A stretch of DNA of 64,000 nt. Source: Collybia mongolica (taxonomy: Eukaryota > Basidiomycota > Agaricomycetes > Agaricales > Clitocybaceae). Within the stretch, counting starts at the first letter, position 1. The number at the start of each line of letters is the position of its first letter. The position numbers and the translations under genes are program-made. The notes beneath the pieces are model-generated. The model saw only the letters and a program-made list of their open reading frames with translations. It ran no database searches and was not told the origin of the DNA. This document shows, piece after piece, positions 25,361 to 36,675 of the stretch. The stretch is taken from positions 310,001 through 374,000 of the forward strand of contig JAAXNY010000005.1 of assembly GCA_013420905.1 (NCBI GenBank), written 5' to 3'.

Positions 25361-28300
25361 ATGTCCTCAACGTCTCGCCCTCGTCCTAAGCGTGCACCAC
25401 GCAATCCATACTCCCAGACATCACTGGACCGTTCTCTAACTGCACTTCTAGATCAACGCCCCACCCCAGTAATAGGAAATAAACGGACTCGATCACTGAA
25501 CGATGCAGAGGAGCGCCCAAGGCAAAGGACGCGGGTGGATGTGATAAATCCCCAGGTGTGTAATGCCATACAAATCTTCCTCGACAGTGCCTCACACAAT
25601 TCTAGACAAATCCAGTAACTGTTCCCGGCTCAGTTGAGAGTGATCTGAATAGAGGAGATTCACCACAAATTGATCAAGAAAACCCTCCTCAAGTGCATGT
25701 TGAACAGCCCGAAATTCCTTCCCAGCCTCCTGCTACCTTCGAGCGCGAACCCGGCCTTGATTCTACAATCAACGAAATCCAGCGTACTGCAAAATTCATC
25801 GAATGTTTATGTGCAGCTACTCTTGATAATAGTTGTATGTCTAAAGAGGCTGTCACACGATTGCGCAATCCACAACCCGAACCCTTTCTGGACACTGAGG
25901 ACAAACACTTTCAGAAGGCCCTCGAATCCTTTTTGGCAGTGACAAATGCCTCTGAGGAGACATACAATCGAAACCGGCGTGCTATGATGAGATGTTACCC
26001 AGACGACCCATTCCTTTCGTTCAAACAAATGAAGAGCCGTGTTGAGCAACTCAGTGGGATCTCTCCGATCTGGGAGGATATGTGTATCGACTCCTGTGTG
26101 GGCTTCACGGGACACTTTGCGATGCTTAATAGCTGCCCTGTCTGTGGAAAAGCACGGTATCGACCTGGAGGGAAACAATCCTACCGACAATTCCCAACGA
26201 TTCCCATTGGCCCGATAATCCAGGCGCTTTATAGCAGCCCCACAATGGCTCAGAACATGCACTATCGAAAATGTACCACACAAGCAATTAGAGACTTGGC
26301 GCGCGAAAACGGAGGAGTGATCCTCGAGTATCAGGACACCTGTTCTGGACTCGACTACCTCCAATGCGTAAACTCGAATGAGATATCCTCAGACGATGTG
26401 ATGTTTCAATTATCACTCGACGGCGCTCAGCTCTATCGTGATAAGCAATCTGACTGCTGGATGTGGGTCTACATTTTCCACAACCTTTCGCCTGATCTTC
26501 GTTACAAAAAAAGATTTGTGTTCCCTGGAGGGTTTGTCGGTGGTCCTCAAAAGCCTGTGATCCAGGATTCCTTCCTATATCCGACATACCACCATATTGC
26601 AGTGCTTCAGAAAGAAGGATTGCGCATTTGGGATGCCTCAACGCGATGCTATATTGAAAAAGCACGTCCGTTTTTCGCTTTTGCAACTGCCGATGGCCCT
26701 GCGATGGCGGATGTATCGGGAATGGTGGGCCACAGCGGGAAATTTGGCTGCCGAGTCTACTGTGGACTTCCTGGACGTCGCCGTACAAACGATGGACATT
26801 ACTACCCAGCAATGTTGAAACCGGTCAATTACAGTGTGCGTGGGTGCACACATGAAGACGTGACATTTGCGCAGCTCAAGATATATCGTCAAGACACTGT
26901 TGCTCGATACAACGTGAATCTACAGCTTCTTGTCTCCTCTGCTAACCGAAACCAGTATGAGAAGAACCGACTCAAAACTGGATTAACGAAACAAACTCTT
27001 CTTTCAGGCCTGACACATACTCTCGGTGTCCCTAAAATGTTTCCAATGGACATTATGCACCTCGTAAGCCTCAATGACCCCGATCTACTTCTCGGACTCT
27101 GGCGTGGTACGGTTAAGGTTTACGCTCCTGACACGCGGGATAACTGGGACTGGTTGGTACTTGTAGGTAAAGTTTGGGATGCCCATGGACGAACTGTCGA
27201 GCTTTTGACACCATATATTCCATCTTCATTCGGACATGCACCACAAAACCCCGCTACAAAAGGAAATACAGGATACAAAGCTTGGGAGTACCAGCTTTAT
27301 TTTTATGGGCTGGGTCCTGCTCTACTTCGACACATTCTTCCCGAGAAATTCTGGATCAATTACTGCCAGATGACGGCTGGGGTACGACTTCTACAACAGT
27401 GGAGCATCCCAACTACTGACGTTGTCGTATCAACTCACCATATACACAAATTTGTTGGGGGGTTTGAAGAGATGTACTACCAACGACGCGAAGATCGCAT
27501 TCATTTCATCCGCCAGAGCATTCATCTTCTCCCCCATATCCCTGCTGAAACAGTCCACAGAGGGCCTCTTGCTTGCTATGCACAGTGGACACTCGAAACT
27601 GCAATAGGAAACCTTGGAGAGGAAATTCGTCAGGACCGTGATCCTTATTCGAACATTGCACAACGAGGTATTCTACGAGCGCAACTCAATTCCATTACAG
27701 CCATGCTTCCCGACATTCTTCTATCTGACGAATCACTTCCACGCGGTGCAAAAGACCTTGGTGACAAATATGTTTTGTTACGTGCATGCGAGGATACCCC
27801 CAAGCCCGTTACAACTGCAGAAGCAGTTGCAATTATGGATTACTGGGAGACACAAGGGTGGCCAAATCAAGATCAATGGCCACGCGCTGTTGCACGCTGG
27901 GCTCGACTGCGACTTCCCAACGGACAAACTGCTCGGTCAACTTGGTATGAGGAGTGCGCCACAAAACCTCTTCGCAAAACTTCTTGTGTGAAGGTACGTC
28001 TCCACCATTGCACAAGAACACCTGTACTTCAGCTAATATCCTCATCTAGTTTGGACTAAATCAACAACGAACTCTTCTCGCAGATATCAAATACTTTTTT
28101 AGGATCCGATTTGGCGATATCTCCCACACACTTGCCGTTATATCAGTTTTCTCTTCTAGGGACGAGGAGCTTTTCCAGAAATCTCATGGGACAGTATATG
28201 TATGCAGACACCAAGGTGACGCAGCACTGAAGGTCATCAATGTCAAATCAATTGAGTCTGTTGTATCCATGTGTCCCGACTACCAGGTTACATCAGAAGG

Positions 28301-28439
28301 GGTGATCATTCGTCCAGAGAACCAATTCTTTTTCATGGAGGCACCATTTCTGAAGGTCACTTCACTCTGGGGACAGGCAAACGATGAAGATGATAACGAA
28401 GGTGATTTTAGACTGGACGATACAGGTGTAACACAATAA
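25361..28439 (+). CDS. Tnp2-family transposase (En/Spm, CACTA-like)
   Basis: Three exons join in frame: 25361-25559, 25616-27993 and 28050-28439 (2967 nt, 988 aa). The first donor is GTAATG, chosen because it alone keeps frame. The central part has features of basidiomycete Tnp2 transposases: a zinc-knuckle-like C-P-x-C-G-x-x-R segment (SCPVCGKARYRPGG), LSLDGAQLYRDK with an Asp of the presumed catalytic core, FVFPGGFVGGPQKP, ATADGPAMADVSGMVGH, and CRVYCGLPGRR. The long middle exon has no stops, and both introns are canonical, so the protein looks complete. It should bind the element ends and cut and rejoin DNA in the nucleus. An upstream in-frame ATG at 25349 is possible. The accessory gene on the same strand follows at 29132. 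Confidence 0.88.
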
Positions 28440-28484
28440 TGATACAACATGTTCAACACATGTTTGCTAGTGCAATGACTGGTT

Positions 28485-28904
28485 CTACTTATCCATCAGC
28501 TGTTTTGGATTGATCTCAACAAGTGTGGTGTCGGCTGCATTGGTGGAATCATAGTCATCTTGCTGTCCAGACGTCGGAAGAGCTGATGGAGGTGGATTGA
28601 CGCGGTAAACAAGATATCGACCTGTCGAATTGATATACCGAGTGCCAAGGATGGGGAATTCGTCATTGGAGGTAATCATTAACTTGGTATCAGAGTAAAT
28701 GCTCCTGGTATTGAGTTCTTCGCTATGAGCAAGCATGGTCATTATATGCATCTTGTTTATGGTATGCACAAACCGTAATTGATTACACTCCTCAACAAGC
28801 TCCCTGTATGCAGCATTTCCGCTCTCATGTAGGAGTTGGTGAGAAGCAGAGGATATAATAGCAAGTGACAAGGTAGTATTGGAGCTGTCCAGAGGGAGAC
28901 ACAT
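28485..28904 (-). CDS. Hypothetical protein between the Tnp2 transposase and accessory genes
   Basis: A single 139-codon frame, convergent with the transposase (45 bp between stops). Composition looks protein-like, with hydrophobic and polar segments and an Asp/Thr-rich tail, but no domain is recognised. Its start codon lies about 230 bp from the oppositely oriented accessory gene, so the two may share a promoter region. Confidence 0.45.
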   Translation of the reverse strand: MCLPLDSSNTTLSLAIISSASHQLLHESGNAAYRELVEECNQLRFVHTINKMHIMTMLAHSEELNTRSIYSDTKLMITSNDEFPILGTRYINSTGRYLVYRVNPPPSALPTSGQQDDYDSTNAADTTLVEINPKQLMDK

Positions 28905-29934
28905 TGTTGGTTGTCGACAGTAGAGTTCAGGAGGCTAGGAGCACTGGCAGCAATGACTGTAAATATTATGACGTCCTTTTACACCACAACCACCACCATC
29001 GTATACCCAATATTACGCACATTCTCGAAGTCAATTCTTATTGTATCAATCCAACTCTTGTTCTTTTCCTGATTTCACAGTTTCCTCAACCCTTCTTCAA
29101 GTTTTTCTTTTTTAATCCAGAGGCCGCATATATGTCACCCGAAGCAGCATCACCGTCAGTAACTACACTTTCTTCACACCACGCATCTTCTTCTTCCTCT
29201 GCCATACAATCCTTCCATCATCCAAGCCTCTCAAGTCCATATGAGTCCTTCTATGCTGGACACACTCACGATTCAAGTATCTCATCGGCGCGCGTGAGTT
29301 TTTAATTTGTCTCATTTGTTCGATATTTTGGAGTGGTGTGTTCTTACATACAGGATCTACAACTTTCATTCATGCGAGAAGAGATAGATGGACTGCGAAT
29401 GAAGAATCATGTGCTGGAAACTGAGGTTATTGTTTGGAAGACACGCTTTGAGTCAACGCAGTAAGTACTTACAATCCCAAGCTCAATGCTTCGCCGCCTC
29501 ACTTTCTCTAGGGAGGCCATCAAGATGTTCCAAGATGGCGCAGGTTCTGTAATGCTCCCGAACAATAACTCCAATAGCCTACCTGCTATCAAAACAATTC
29601 CACCACCTCTCAGTCAACTTTTGTTCATGAAGGTCAAGTTTTGGACTGCACGCGATTATGATCTGGAATGCAAAAAACTAGCTGGGGAGACTAACGGACT
29701 TGCAACACGTATGAAGAAGCGTGGACGACCCTCAAGAGCCGATTCTGATGAACTGGACGATGACGACAAACATCAATACCTCGAAGACTCCTCAGGAAGA
29801 CCCATATCTCGTGAGCTCCTGACACAAGTAGGACACAAGGCACGTCGCCTTTGGCAGGCCCTCAAGAAACAGGAATGTGCACCGACTACATGGGGGAAGG
29901 CGAGCGAATTTGCATATTCATACTACGCTGGGGA

Positions 29935-29941
29935 GATGCTC
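29935..29941 (+). repeat. Target-site duplication of the KDZ element, left copy
   Basis: GATGCTC directly precedes the element; the same seven bases follow it at 43979-43985. With the neighbouring base the match is 7 of 8 (A versus G), fitting the 8-bp duplication reported for KDZ/Zisupton elements. Confidence 0.85.
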
Positions 29942-30225
29942 CACATATGTAAGCTACAATGTAACGTACCATACGGTCCAGCGGGCATATACAATGTAGT
30001 GTATGGTACGGTCCGCGGACGCTACATTGTCCGCTACAATAAAAATATGTAACTACATGTAATCGTACCATGCGGTTCTAGCGGACCACGCACGGCCCCA
30101 ACGGATAGATATGTATTTCCGCGTGGCCGTACGGCATTCATATTCGGCATGGACTACATGTAGTCCTCGGCCATGCGGCAATGATAGTGGGCCACACACG
30201 GCCCCATCCGTGTGGCCGTACACCA
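29942..30225 (+). repeat. KDZ left terminal inverted repeat
   Basis: Matches the reverse complement of 43695-43978 along about 284 bp with roughly ten differences, several in the outer 12 bases. Contains GTAAGCTACAATGTAACG near the tip, then palindromic pieces (GGTCCGCGGAC) and GGCCACAC/GTGTGGCC motifs. A weaker further copy of the subterminal unit continues to about 30360. Confidence 0.9.
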
Positions 30226-30422
30226 AGTTGTACCATACGGTTCCAGCAGACTACGCACGGCCCCAACGGATAGACATGTTTTCCCGTGCGGCCATCCAGC
30301 AATCACGTTCGGCACGGACTACATATAGTCCTGAGCCATATGGCAATAGTGTAGCATCAATGGCCAACGGCTAGATTTGTATTCCAATACTGAGAGAGCA
30401 GCAACAGTTACATACATATATA

Positions 30423-32582
30423 CTACAAATATTCCCCATCAGATCCAGAACCTGTATAGTCCAGCCAGGTGTCGGGAACATCTCTAAAAGACTCCGCATT
30501 GTATGGACCTGGATGTACAAGTGGTTCATCATCTGAAGATATCATGGCCACTGCATCGATGGCCGACATTGCAGCGGCTGAAGCGGAACCACCTTCCCCG
30601 TCCGAAGCTGAGCCACTATGACTTCCCTCATCTGATGATATCATGGCCACTGCATCCAGGACCGAAATTGCAGTGGCCAAAGTAGAGCTATGATGATTTC
30701 CCTCATCCGACGATATCATGGCCACCGCATCCATAGCCGAAATTGGAGTGGCCGAAGCAGCACCACTTTCCGCATCCGAGATCATAGCCAATGCAGCAAG
30801 AGCTGACAATGGATTGGCTGCACCCCCATGACTTCCCTCGTCAGATGAGATCATAGCCACAGCATCCCGGGCTGAAGCGGAGCCATGATGACTTCCCTCA
30901 TCCGATGATATCATGGCCACTGCATCCACGGCCGAAGTTGGAGTGGCCGACGCGGCATCACCAACCCAATCCGACATTGTGGCTGCTGCAGCTATGGTGG
31001 GTACACGGGCTGGGGCTTGCGTGATACGTTGGGGGGGGGCTGATTCATCATCTGAAGATGCCTGATCTACTGGCCGGGCTTTAATAAACACACGGTGGTG
31101 CGGGGCCGAAGGAGTAGGCAAAATTGTAGGCATGGGAGATGCCAGCGCTGGTGCCAGTGAGGAAGCAATCTGATCGGCCGCCGGAATGTCAGTGGAAGAA
31201 ATGAAAGATATATTTGCTTGGGGGGATAAGGGACCTGCCTGACTATCTGTGGACATATGGGTATCTTTGTTTAGTGCTAATGGGGTAGGATGGGGTGCGG
31301 GGGACGGTGCAGTTGAACCAACGGCCAGCATGGCCGAGCTCGGCATGCCAGGGAGATCCAGACCAGGAGTGTGAGTAGGGAGTTTTCCCGATGGATACCT
31401 GCCACTGTGTCCTGATTTTCCAAACCTTAAAGGCCAAAAAGAAAAGTGAGATGGTATTTGAAGGGGGGACAGCTCAGGAGGATCCTGGATATCCTTGCTG
31501 AGTGGGCTGAAGTGTACATCACTAGGGAAGGTTTCATCGGCATCAGAATAACTGCCACTTTCCGCGCTATCGGCCAGGCTTGCATCATACCCAGAATGTG
31601 GCTGTGCAAAATCACGGTTATCTGAGCGCACAAGCTGGCGGACATCATCCATAGATAGAGTGATACCAGCGGACCATTTGAGGAGTGGTGCTGACTCTAG
31701 CCGCTGTTGTTCTGCACGGGCTTCATCCTCTACAGTGTGGCCGAGGGTGGCTCGCTGCCGCATTGGCAGCGGATTGTCCCTGAACACGGATTCAGTCTCT
31801 TTCAACACGGCAGCTTCAAATAATTCATTAAAGCCAGAAGCGCGCCGGATAGTTTGTCTCATTTGGCTGTACTGAGAGATTATGTGAGCATCAACCCGAC
31901 GCTGCAAACCTTGGAGGGCCATTGGGAAATCAAGCCGAGCCGATTGGCCGATCGGCCATGTGTTTGCTGATACTGGCATATCAACGGCAGATGGTATTGC
32001 TGCTTGGGCCACTTCAGAACGATACTTCAAATCGAACCTCAGCGCTTTTCCAATAGTCTTGCTGTTGATATAGTGGGAAGGGTTTGCCAGTTTTGCACGG
32101 CCGACCCACCAGCTCAGTTGATATTTGGCAACAACTGCAGTAGGATCGTTGTAGGTGGTGCTAGCATCAAGTAACAACTTGAATGGCTCTGAGTAGTCAA
32201 GCATTTGCTGATCGGATGTGGTGAGTGACCGAGCGGCAGCAAGGGATCTGGTTATGATTGGGATCTGTATGTTGCGGCCAGTGGCAGTGGCCGATCCGAT
32301 GCATGCCAAAGCAAAATCCTGAAAATTTGTTGGAATGTACACAAAAACATGCCAAATTAGGGGACATACCAACTCATTAAAGAGGTTAATCTGTAGTGCT
32401 TCCTGTGCCCTGCTGGATGCTTGGGCAATGGCAGATAGTGCTGCTCGGAAGCGTGATTCACAATAGAAGATCACCCTTTGTAGACTATCCAGATCTTCAA
32501 TTAAAGTATCTGCTCCATTGATAATGAGGGGGTCAAACAGAGTGAGGTAAGCTTTGGGCATCTTAAGACAGTTTGTAGGCAC
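30423..32582 (-). CDS. KDZ-element accessory protein with VAMISSDE repeats
   Basis: A frame of 719 codons. Inside it a canonical intron can be drawn near 32368-32319 (donor GTATGT, acceptor TTTTCAG), giving a protein of about 700 aa. The first third is helical and Ala-rich with no recognised domain (FALACIGSATATGRN, YQLSWWVGRAKLANPSHYIN). The middle is Pro/Ser-rich. The C-terminus holds six imperfect copies of DAVAMISSDEG-type units ending in VAMISSDDEP, a hydrophobic core followed by Ser and acids, which resembles SUMO-interacting motifs. It lies just downstream of the transposase on the same strand (65 bp between). Function unknown. Confidence 0.75.
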   Translation of the reverse strand: MPTNCLKMPKAYLTLFDPLIINGADTLIEDLDSLQRVIFYCESRFRAALSAIAQASSRAQEALQINLFNELVCPLIWHVFVYIPTNFQDFALACIGSATATGRNIQIPIITRSLAAARSLTTSDQQMLDYSEPFKLLLDASTTYNDPTAVVAKYQLSWWVGRAKLANPSHYINSKTIGKALRFDLKYRSEVAQAAIPSAVDMPVSANTWPIGQSARLDFPMALQGLQRRVDAHIISQYSQMRQTIRRASGFNELFEAAVLKETESVFRDNPLPMRQRATLGHTVEDEARAEQQRLESAPLLKWSAGITLSMDDVRQLVRSDNRDFAQPHSGYDASLADSAESGSYSDADETFPSDVHFSPLSKDIQDPPELSPLQIPSHFSFWPLRFGKSGHSGRYPSGKLPTHTPGLDLPGMPSSAMLAVGSTAPSPAPHPTPLALNKDTHMSTDSQAGPLSPQANISFISSTDIPAADQIASSLAPALASPMPTILPTPSAPHHRVFIKARPVDQASSDDESAPPQRITQAPARVPTIAAAATMSDWVGDAASATPTSAVDAVAMISSDEGSHHGSASARDAVAMISSDEGSHGGAANPLSALAALAMISDAESGAASATPISAMDAVAMISSDEGNHHSSTLATAISVLDAVAMISSDEGSHSGSASDGEGGSASAAAMSAIDAVAMISSDDEPLVHPGPYNAESFRDVPDTWLDYTGSGSDGEYL

Positions 32583-32647
32583 AATGATAAGAAAAGGATT
32601 TTATTTTATCAATATTGATCAGTATGGTCAGCTGTTACATAAGCCGG

Positions 32648-35600
32648 TCACGCAATCCGCTCAAAGTTCGGATTCACGGCCTCAAACTGCCATTGAGCGG
32701 CCTCGGCAATTGTAACCCAAGTGGCCGATTTCCGTGCAGCGTATGCCTGAGCGCCAGCTGAGTTCCTGGTATCTATTCGTCTTTCCTTCCAGATGTCTGC
32801 TTGTCGACGGTAGTAACGGACTGTCCATTCCATCTCATAGCCAACTAATATTGCTTCCTCATTCCAGCGATGTTTATGTGCTCGGGCGCGAAGCCAGTGC
32901 ACACGGTTAACTAGATTATTATTAATTAGCACTGTGCGGCTTGGTTTACAAGCATACTTACATTCAAGAAGTGATGCTGCATCCATATCATTGACATTAT
33001 GATATTGCCAGATCCATGACAGCTTCACCTTGGTTGATCCTGGTATATTTGGGTCCAAAATAGCAGTACTGCTCTTTACATCCTCCCTTTGCAATAATTG
33101 ATATTTTTTCAGGGTGTCAGCATCGGCGCCGAGCCGGATCATGGCCACACGGCATCGGCCATATGCACGGCAATGCAGTGCAATCTGATCATTTAATTTG
33201 GATATCTGGTTCCGTGAACGGGTTGTAACTGCCTTCCGTGGAGCATTGCGGATGACGTGTGAATACTGGAAGGATTTGTCTGCAATCACAGCACGAAGGG
33301 CAGATAGATGCCGATCGGCCATCTCTTCCCGTTGCCGGAGTTCCATTACACAGTACGGATGGGTGGATGGCAGGCATGTCGAGGGCATAGACAGTACCCT
33401 ATCTTCGGGCGGAATCAAAAGTGGCTCCTCCAGGCCAATCCCTGCACTGGCCAGTGGATTGTTGTCTGTGGAATATGAACTAATGCCATCAATATTTTCA
33501 AAGTGTCCGAGCATATTGCTGTCCTCAAATCTGCGTAGCTCGTGAAAGCCTATGCGGATTTCCTCTTTCACACTGTCCAAACTGTCCATCAATGCAACCA
33601 AGAGTTGCCGAAGCCGTTCCACTTCTTGCCGATTGTCCTCCCGTGGGTTTTTCCGGAGGCGGAGAACCCGATCTTGTAAGTCCAGCCTAATAGGTTATTG
33701 AGTATTTTAATTGCAAGCCATAGGTTTACAACACACTGTTGCTCCTCAATGCTAAGCGCTAACTGTATCCACCTTTCACCTTCACTTGTGCCAGTGTGCA
33801 ATCCGACATTGGCCGAATCCGCTTCCGGATCCGAACTGACTTTCCGTGTTGCAAGGACATCCATCATGGCTGGGTTATTGCAATGCTGGTCCTCTGCCAT
33901 CTTTATTTCCTGTTCCCACACCTGAGTGTTCTCTATTGGGATGGCATCTGTCATGTTCATGAAATATTGATTAGCATGCTTTGCCATGGTCTGGGCCTCT
34001 TCAAATTGTTTGCACAATGAGGACACTGAAAATATTTAGCAACAAGATTGGCCTAGTGGAGTATGTACACACCCATGTTCAAGCCTTTCTTGTGATTTGA
34101 ATCTGTGACATGATCATCCATCATTTCAGCCCAATGTGCCAGCGTTGCCGTTCGCATTGCCGGTGATACCGAATTCAGCCCTGCCCACAGAGATTCCAGA
34201 ATTTCCCCTGCAACCATTCCAGCACCTGCTATGAATGAGGTAGCATACCGAAAAAAACACTGTTCCTTGTGCCCATGAACATGAAATAGACCAATTGCAG
34301 GATCTACTTGCAATCCGGCCGGTAGCAAGTGGCCGATCCGCCAGTGTAAATAAACCCAATATTGGCAGACAATATCATATATAAATGTCACACCTTGATC
34401 TGGATCAATCCCAAAAGCCTCCAGGGCTTTGAGAAATGACCAATCAATGTTTTTTTGCTGTTCACCTTGGTAAAGGTTAGCAATACTGTTTGGAACAAAA
34501 CATCCATGACGGGCACATGCAATAGCCACAATTCCTGTGATATCGCATGCCTTAGATGCAAGGAGAGCCTGTTCTACTGCCCGGAACTTGTTTTCACATG
34601 GTGCTTTCTGAGCATATGCAGTTTTTTCAATCATTCTTATCTTCAGCAAAGGGGCTTACCGTTTTGCGTTCCCTAGCAGAGAGCAAAAATTGCTCATAAT
34701 CAGCTCTTTTCCCCATCATTCCACCACCCTCTGATAGCCAGACATCCTTCACAATGCCCTTCTGCCGCACATGGTCAGCCTTGAAGTTTCCATCAGCCGT
34801 AAGCGATGGCCGATATACCCATCTGCAACCCCACAGATGGTTATGCAATGAGAACCAGACACTGGATTGTATCTTACCTGTTCTCATCTGTTTTCCAATC
34901 ATCACGCAGGTTGATTCCAGGTTGGGGGCAGGTGGGACAAAATATGGCCATTTCACCCGGTGCCGGATTCTCCGGATTGGCCTTTCCATGGCCGAATCCG
35001 GCCCACTTCAACTTCTTAATCCATCGCCAAATACGAGAAAGCCTACGCAGTTCATGGTATATATTTGGTACCATTGCTGGAGCCATGGGGTTTGTGTAAC
35101 GCCTGAGCAGCTGAAAATATTGATATGCTGAAGCTTTAAGCTCTAGACTAGAGAAACGAAAATCGTCAAGGACAGCCAGTGTAAACACTGTCCGGATTGT
35201 TTCAAAGCTTGTTGGCATCAGACCGGAAAACACAAGGTCTGATGGAAGGCAATCCGATCCCTGACATGGACAGGAAACAAGTGCCAGGTGATGTATGCCA
35301 TTTGTATGAACCACGCGGACATAAGGATTGACCAGAGCATCTTGGCGAGGTGGCCGTCTGGCTGCATTTTTGGATGCCGGATTGACCGATGGCAGGTCCT
35401 CGGCCACATCTGGCACGGCAGGTACACGGAAGCCCAATTCATCTTCCACTATGTGTTCTTCATCATCCTCTTCGAGCATAGTGTCTCTATCTGCCTCATT
35501 ATCATGATCTTCTCTTTGCCATGATGGTAAATCCATGCAATCCGAGACCCTGTGATACTGAGTTGCCGATGCCGATGCCGATGCCGATGCCGATGCCGAT

Positions 35601-36387
35601 GCCGATGCCGATGCCGATGCCAATTCCGATTCCGATGCCGATGCCGATGCTGATGCCGATCTTGAATTTCCAGCTGGTGCCTCAGATGCCTTTTGCTCCT
35701 CAGCAATATCAGTACTTTCTTCTAACATGTTTAGAGTGTGCATCTGCTTCTTTAAGGCCTCACATATTGGTGCTCCATTTTGATGTTGAACCAACATGTA
35801 GACACCCGCCTCCCAGAGTGCCGCATCCCGGAAATACTCCCCAGTCCAATACTGAATGCGATGCAACTGATTGTCCTGATGGTAATGTCGGAAACACCCA
35901 CGGCACATCATCCGGCCCCTATGACAATCTCGGCAACGCCAGCGAGCCTCCCGTTCGGCACATACATTGCATTTGCCTTCTGGCAAAGATTCACGTGCTA
36001 GGAGAGCCTGTAATATACCTTCCCAATGTTTCGCATGTTCTTGCAAGTAATATGATTGGTCCTGCTATGCATTTAGTATGTTTCAGACTCTTTTCATAAT
36101 GCACTTACCTTCCCCTGTGATGCCACCGGCTGGCTATTATCCAGATCAATTGGGTCATTGCCAGTATCAATCAATGTCTCAGTTACACTTTCAACCCATG
36201 GTTGACCTGATACCCCTTGTCCACCATGTATTGCTGGACATAGTGGTACTTCCACTTTTTTCTCCACAATGCCTCGTTGTGTTTTCACTTGTACACGCTC
36301 TATGGTAACAGAATCAAATGCAAGATCATCATCTTCATGCAGGACATTTTTCTTGATGCGTCTCTTCTTTGCAGGTGGATGGGACAT
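32648..36387 (-). CDS. KDZ transposase with CxC2-like cysteine cluster
   Basis: Seven exons join in frame: 36387-36109, 36061-34878, 34822-34660, 34607-34073, 34025-33737, 33686-32962, 32910-32648 (3438 nt, 1145 aa). It begins with a basic MSHPPAKKRRIKK, then a cysteine cluster of the type associated with KDZ transposases (CNVC-x7-WRCRDC-x6-CRGC-x-RHYH, about 123-150). A Ser-Ala repeat follows, then an acidic spacer and the typical HLALVSCPC and FTLAVLDDFR-like block. The catalytic region includes GIVAIACARHGCFVP, FIYDIVCQYW, HVHGHKEQCFFRYA and GEILESLWAGLNSVSP. The C-terminus ends with the conserved WLRARAHKHRWNEE and EMEWTVRYY. All introns are canonical and no stop interrupts, so the enzyme looks functional. 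Its start faces the divergent gene at 36676. Confidence 0.93.
35563..35660 (+). repeat. (GCCGAT)n hexanucleotide tract inside the KDZ transposase
   Basis: About 14 units of GCCGAT with a few ATTCCG/CTGATG variants. On the minus strand it encodes an alternating Ser-Ala run in the linker after the cysteine cluster. Length is a multiple of three, so frame is kept. Confidence 0.9.
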
Positions 36388-36675
36388 TGTGTTCTGCTAG
36401 TAATTGAGGTGGGGATAGGTGTGCAATGCACATATGTTTTATCAAACCCATTTTATCATTACTACCTCAAGCTAGAAATAGCCAATAGGGCCAATCAATC
36501 AATCAGGCCGGTCATGAGGGGCAATGATGACACTTAATCTCATCATCATCACCACATGGTTTGTTATCTGATTGCAGATTTTCCGATCATGTGGATTACA
36601 CCCAGCATATTTATTAAGCATGCAATCCACCCTGCCGACTTAAATTGGAACCCTTAATTCTTCCTCAGGCACAAC
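36388..36675. promoter_or_regulatory. Divergent promoter region in the KDZ element
   Basis: Separates the starts of the transposase (-) and the 799-aa accessory gene (+). It is the only place from which both could be transcribed. Pyrimidine-rich tracts are seen, with no certain TATA box. Confidence 0.4.
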
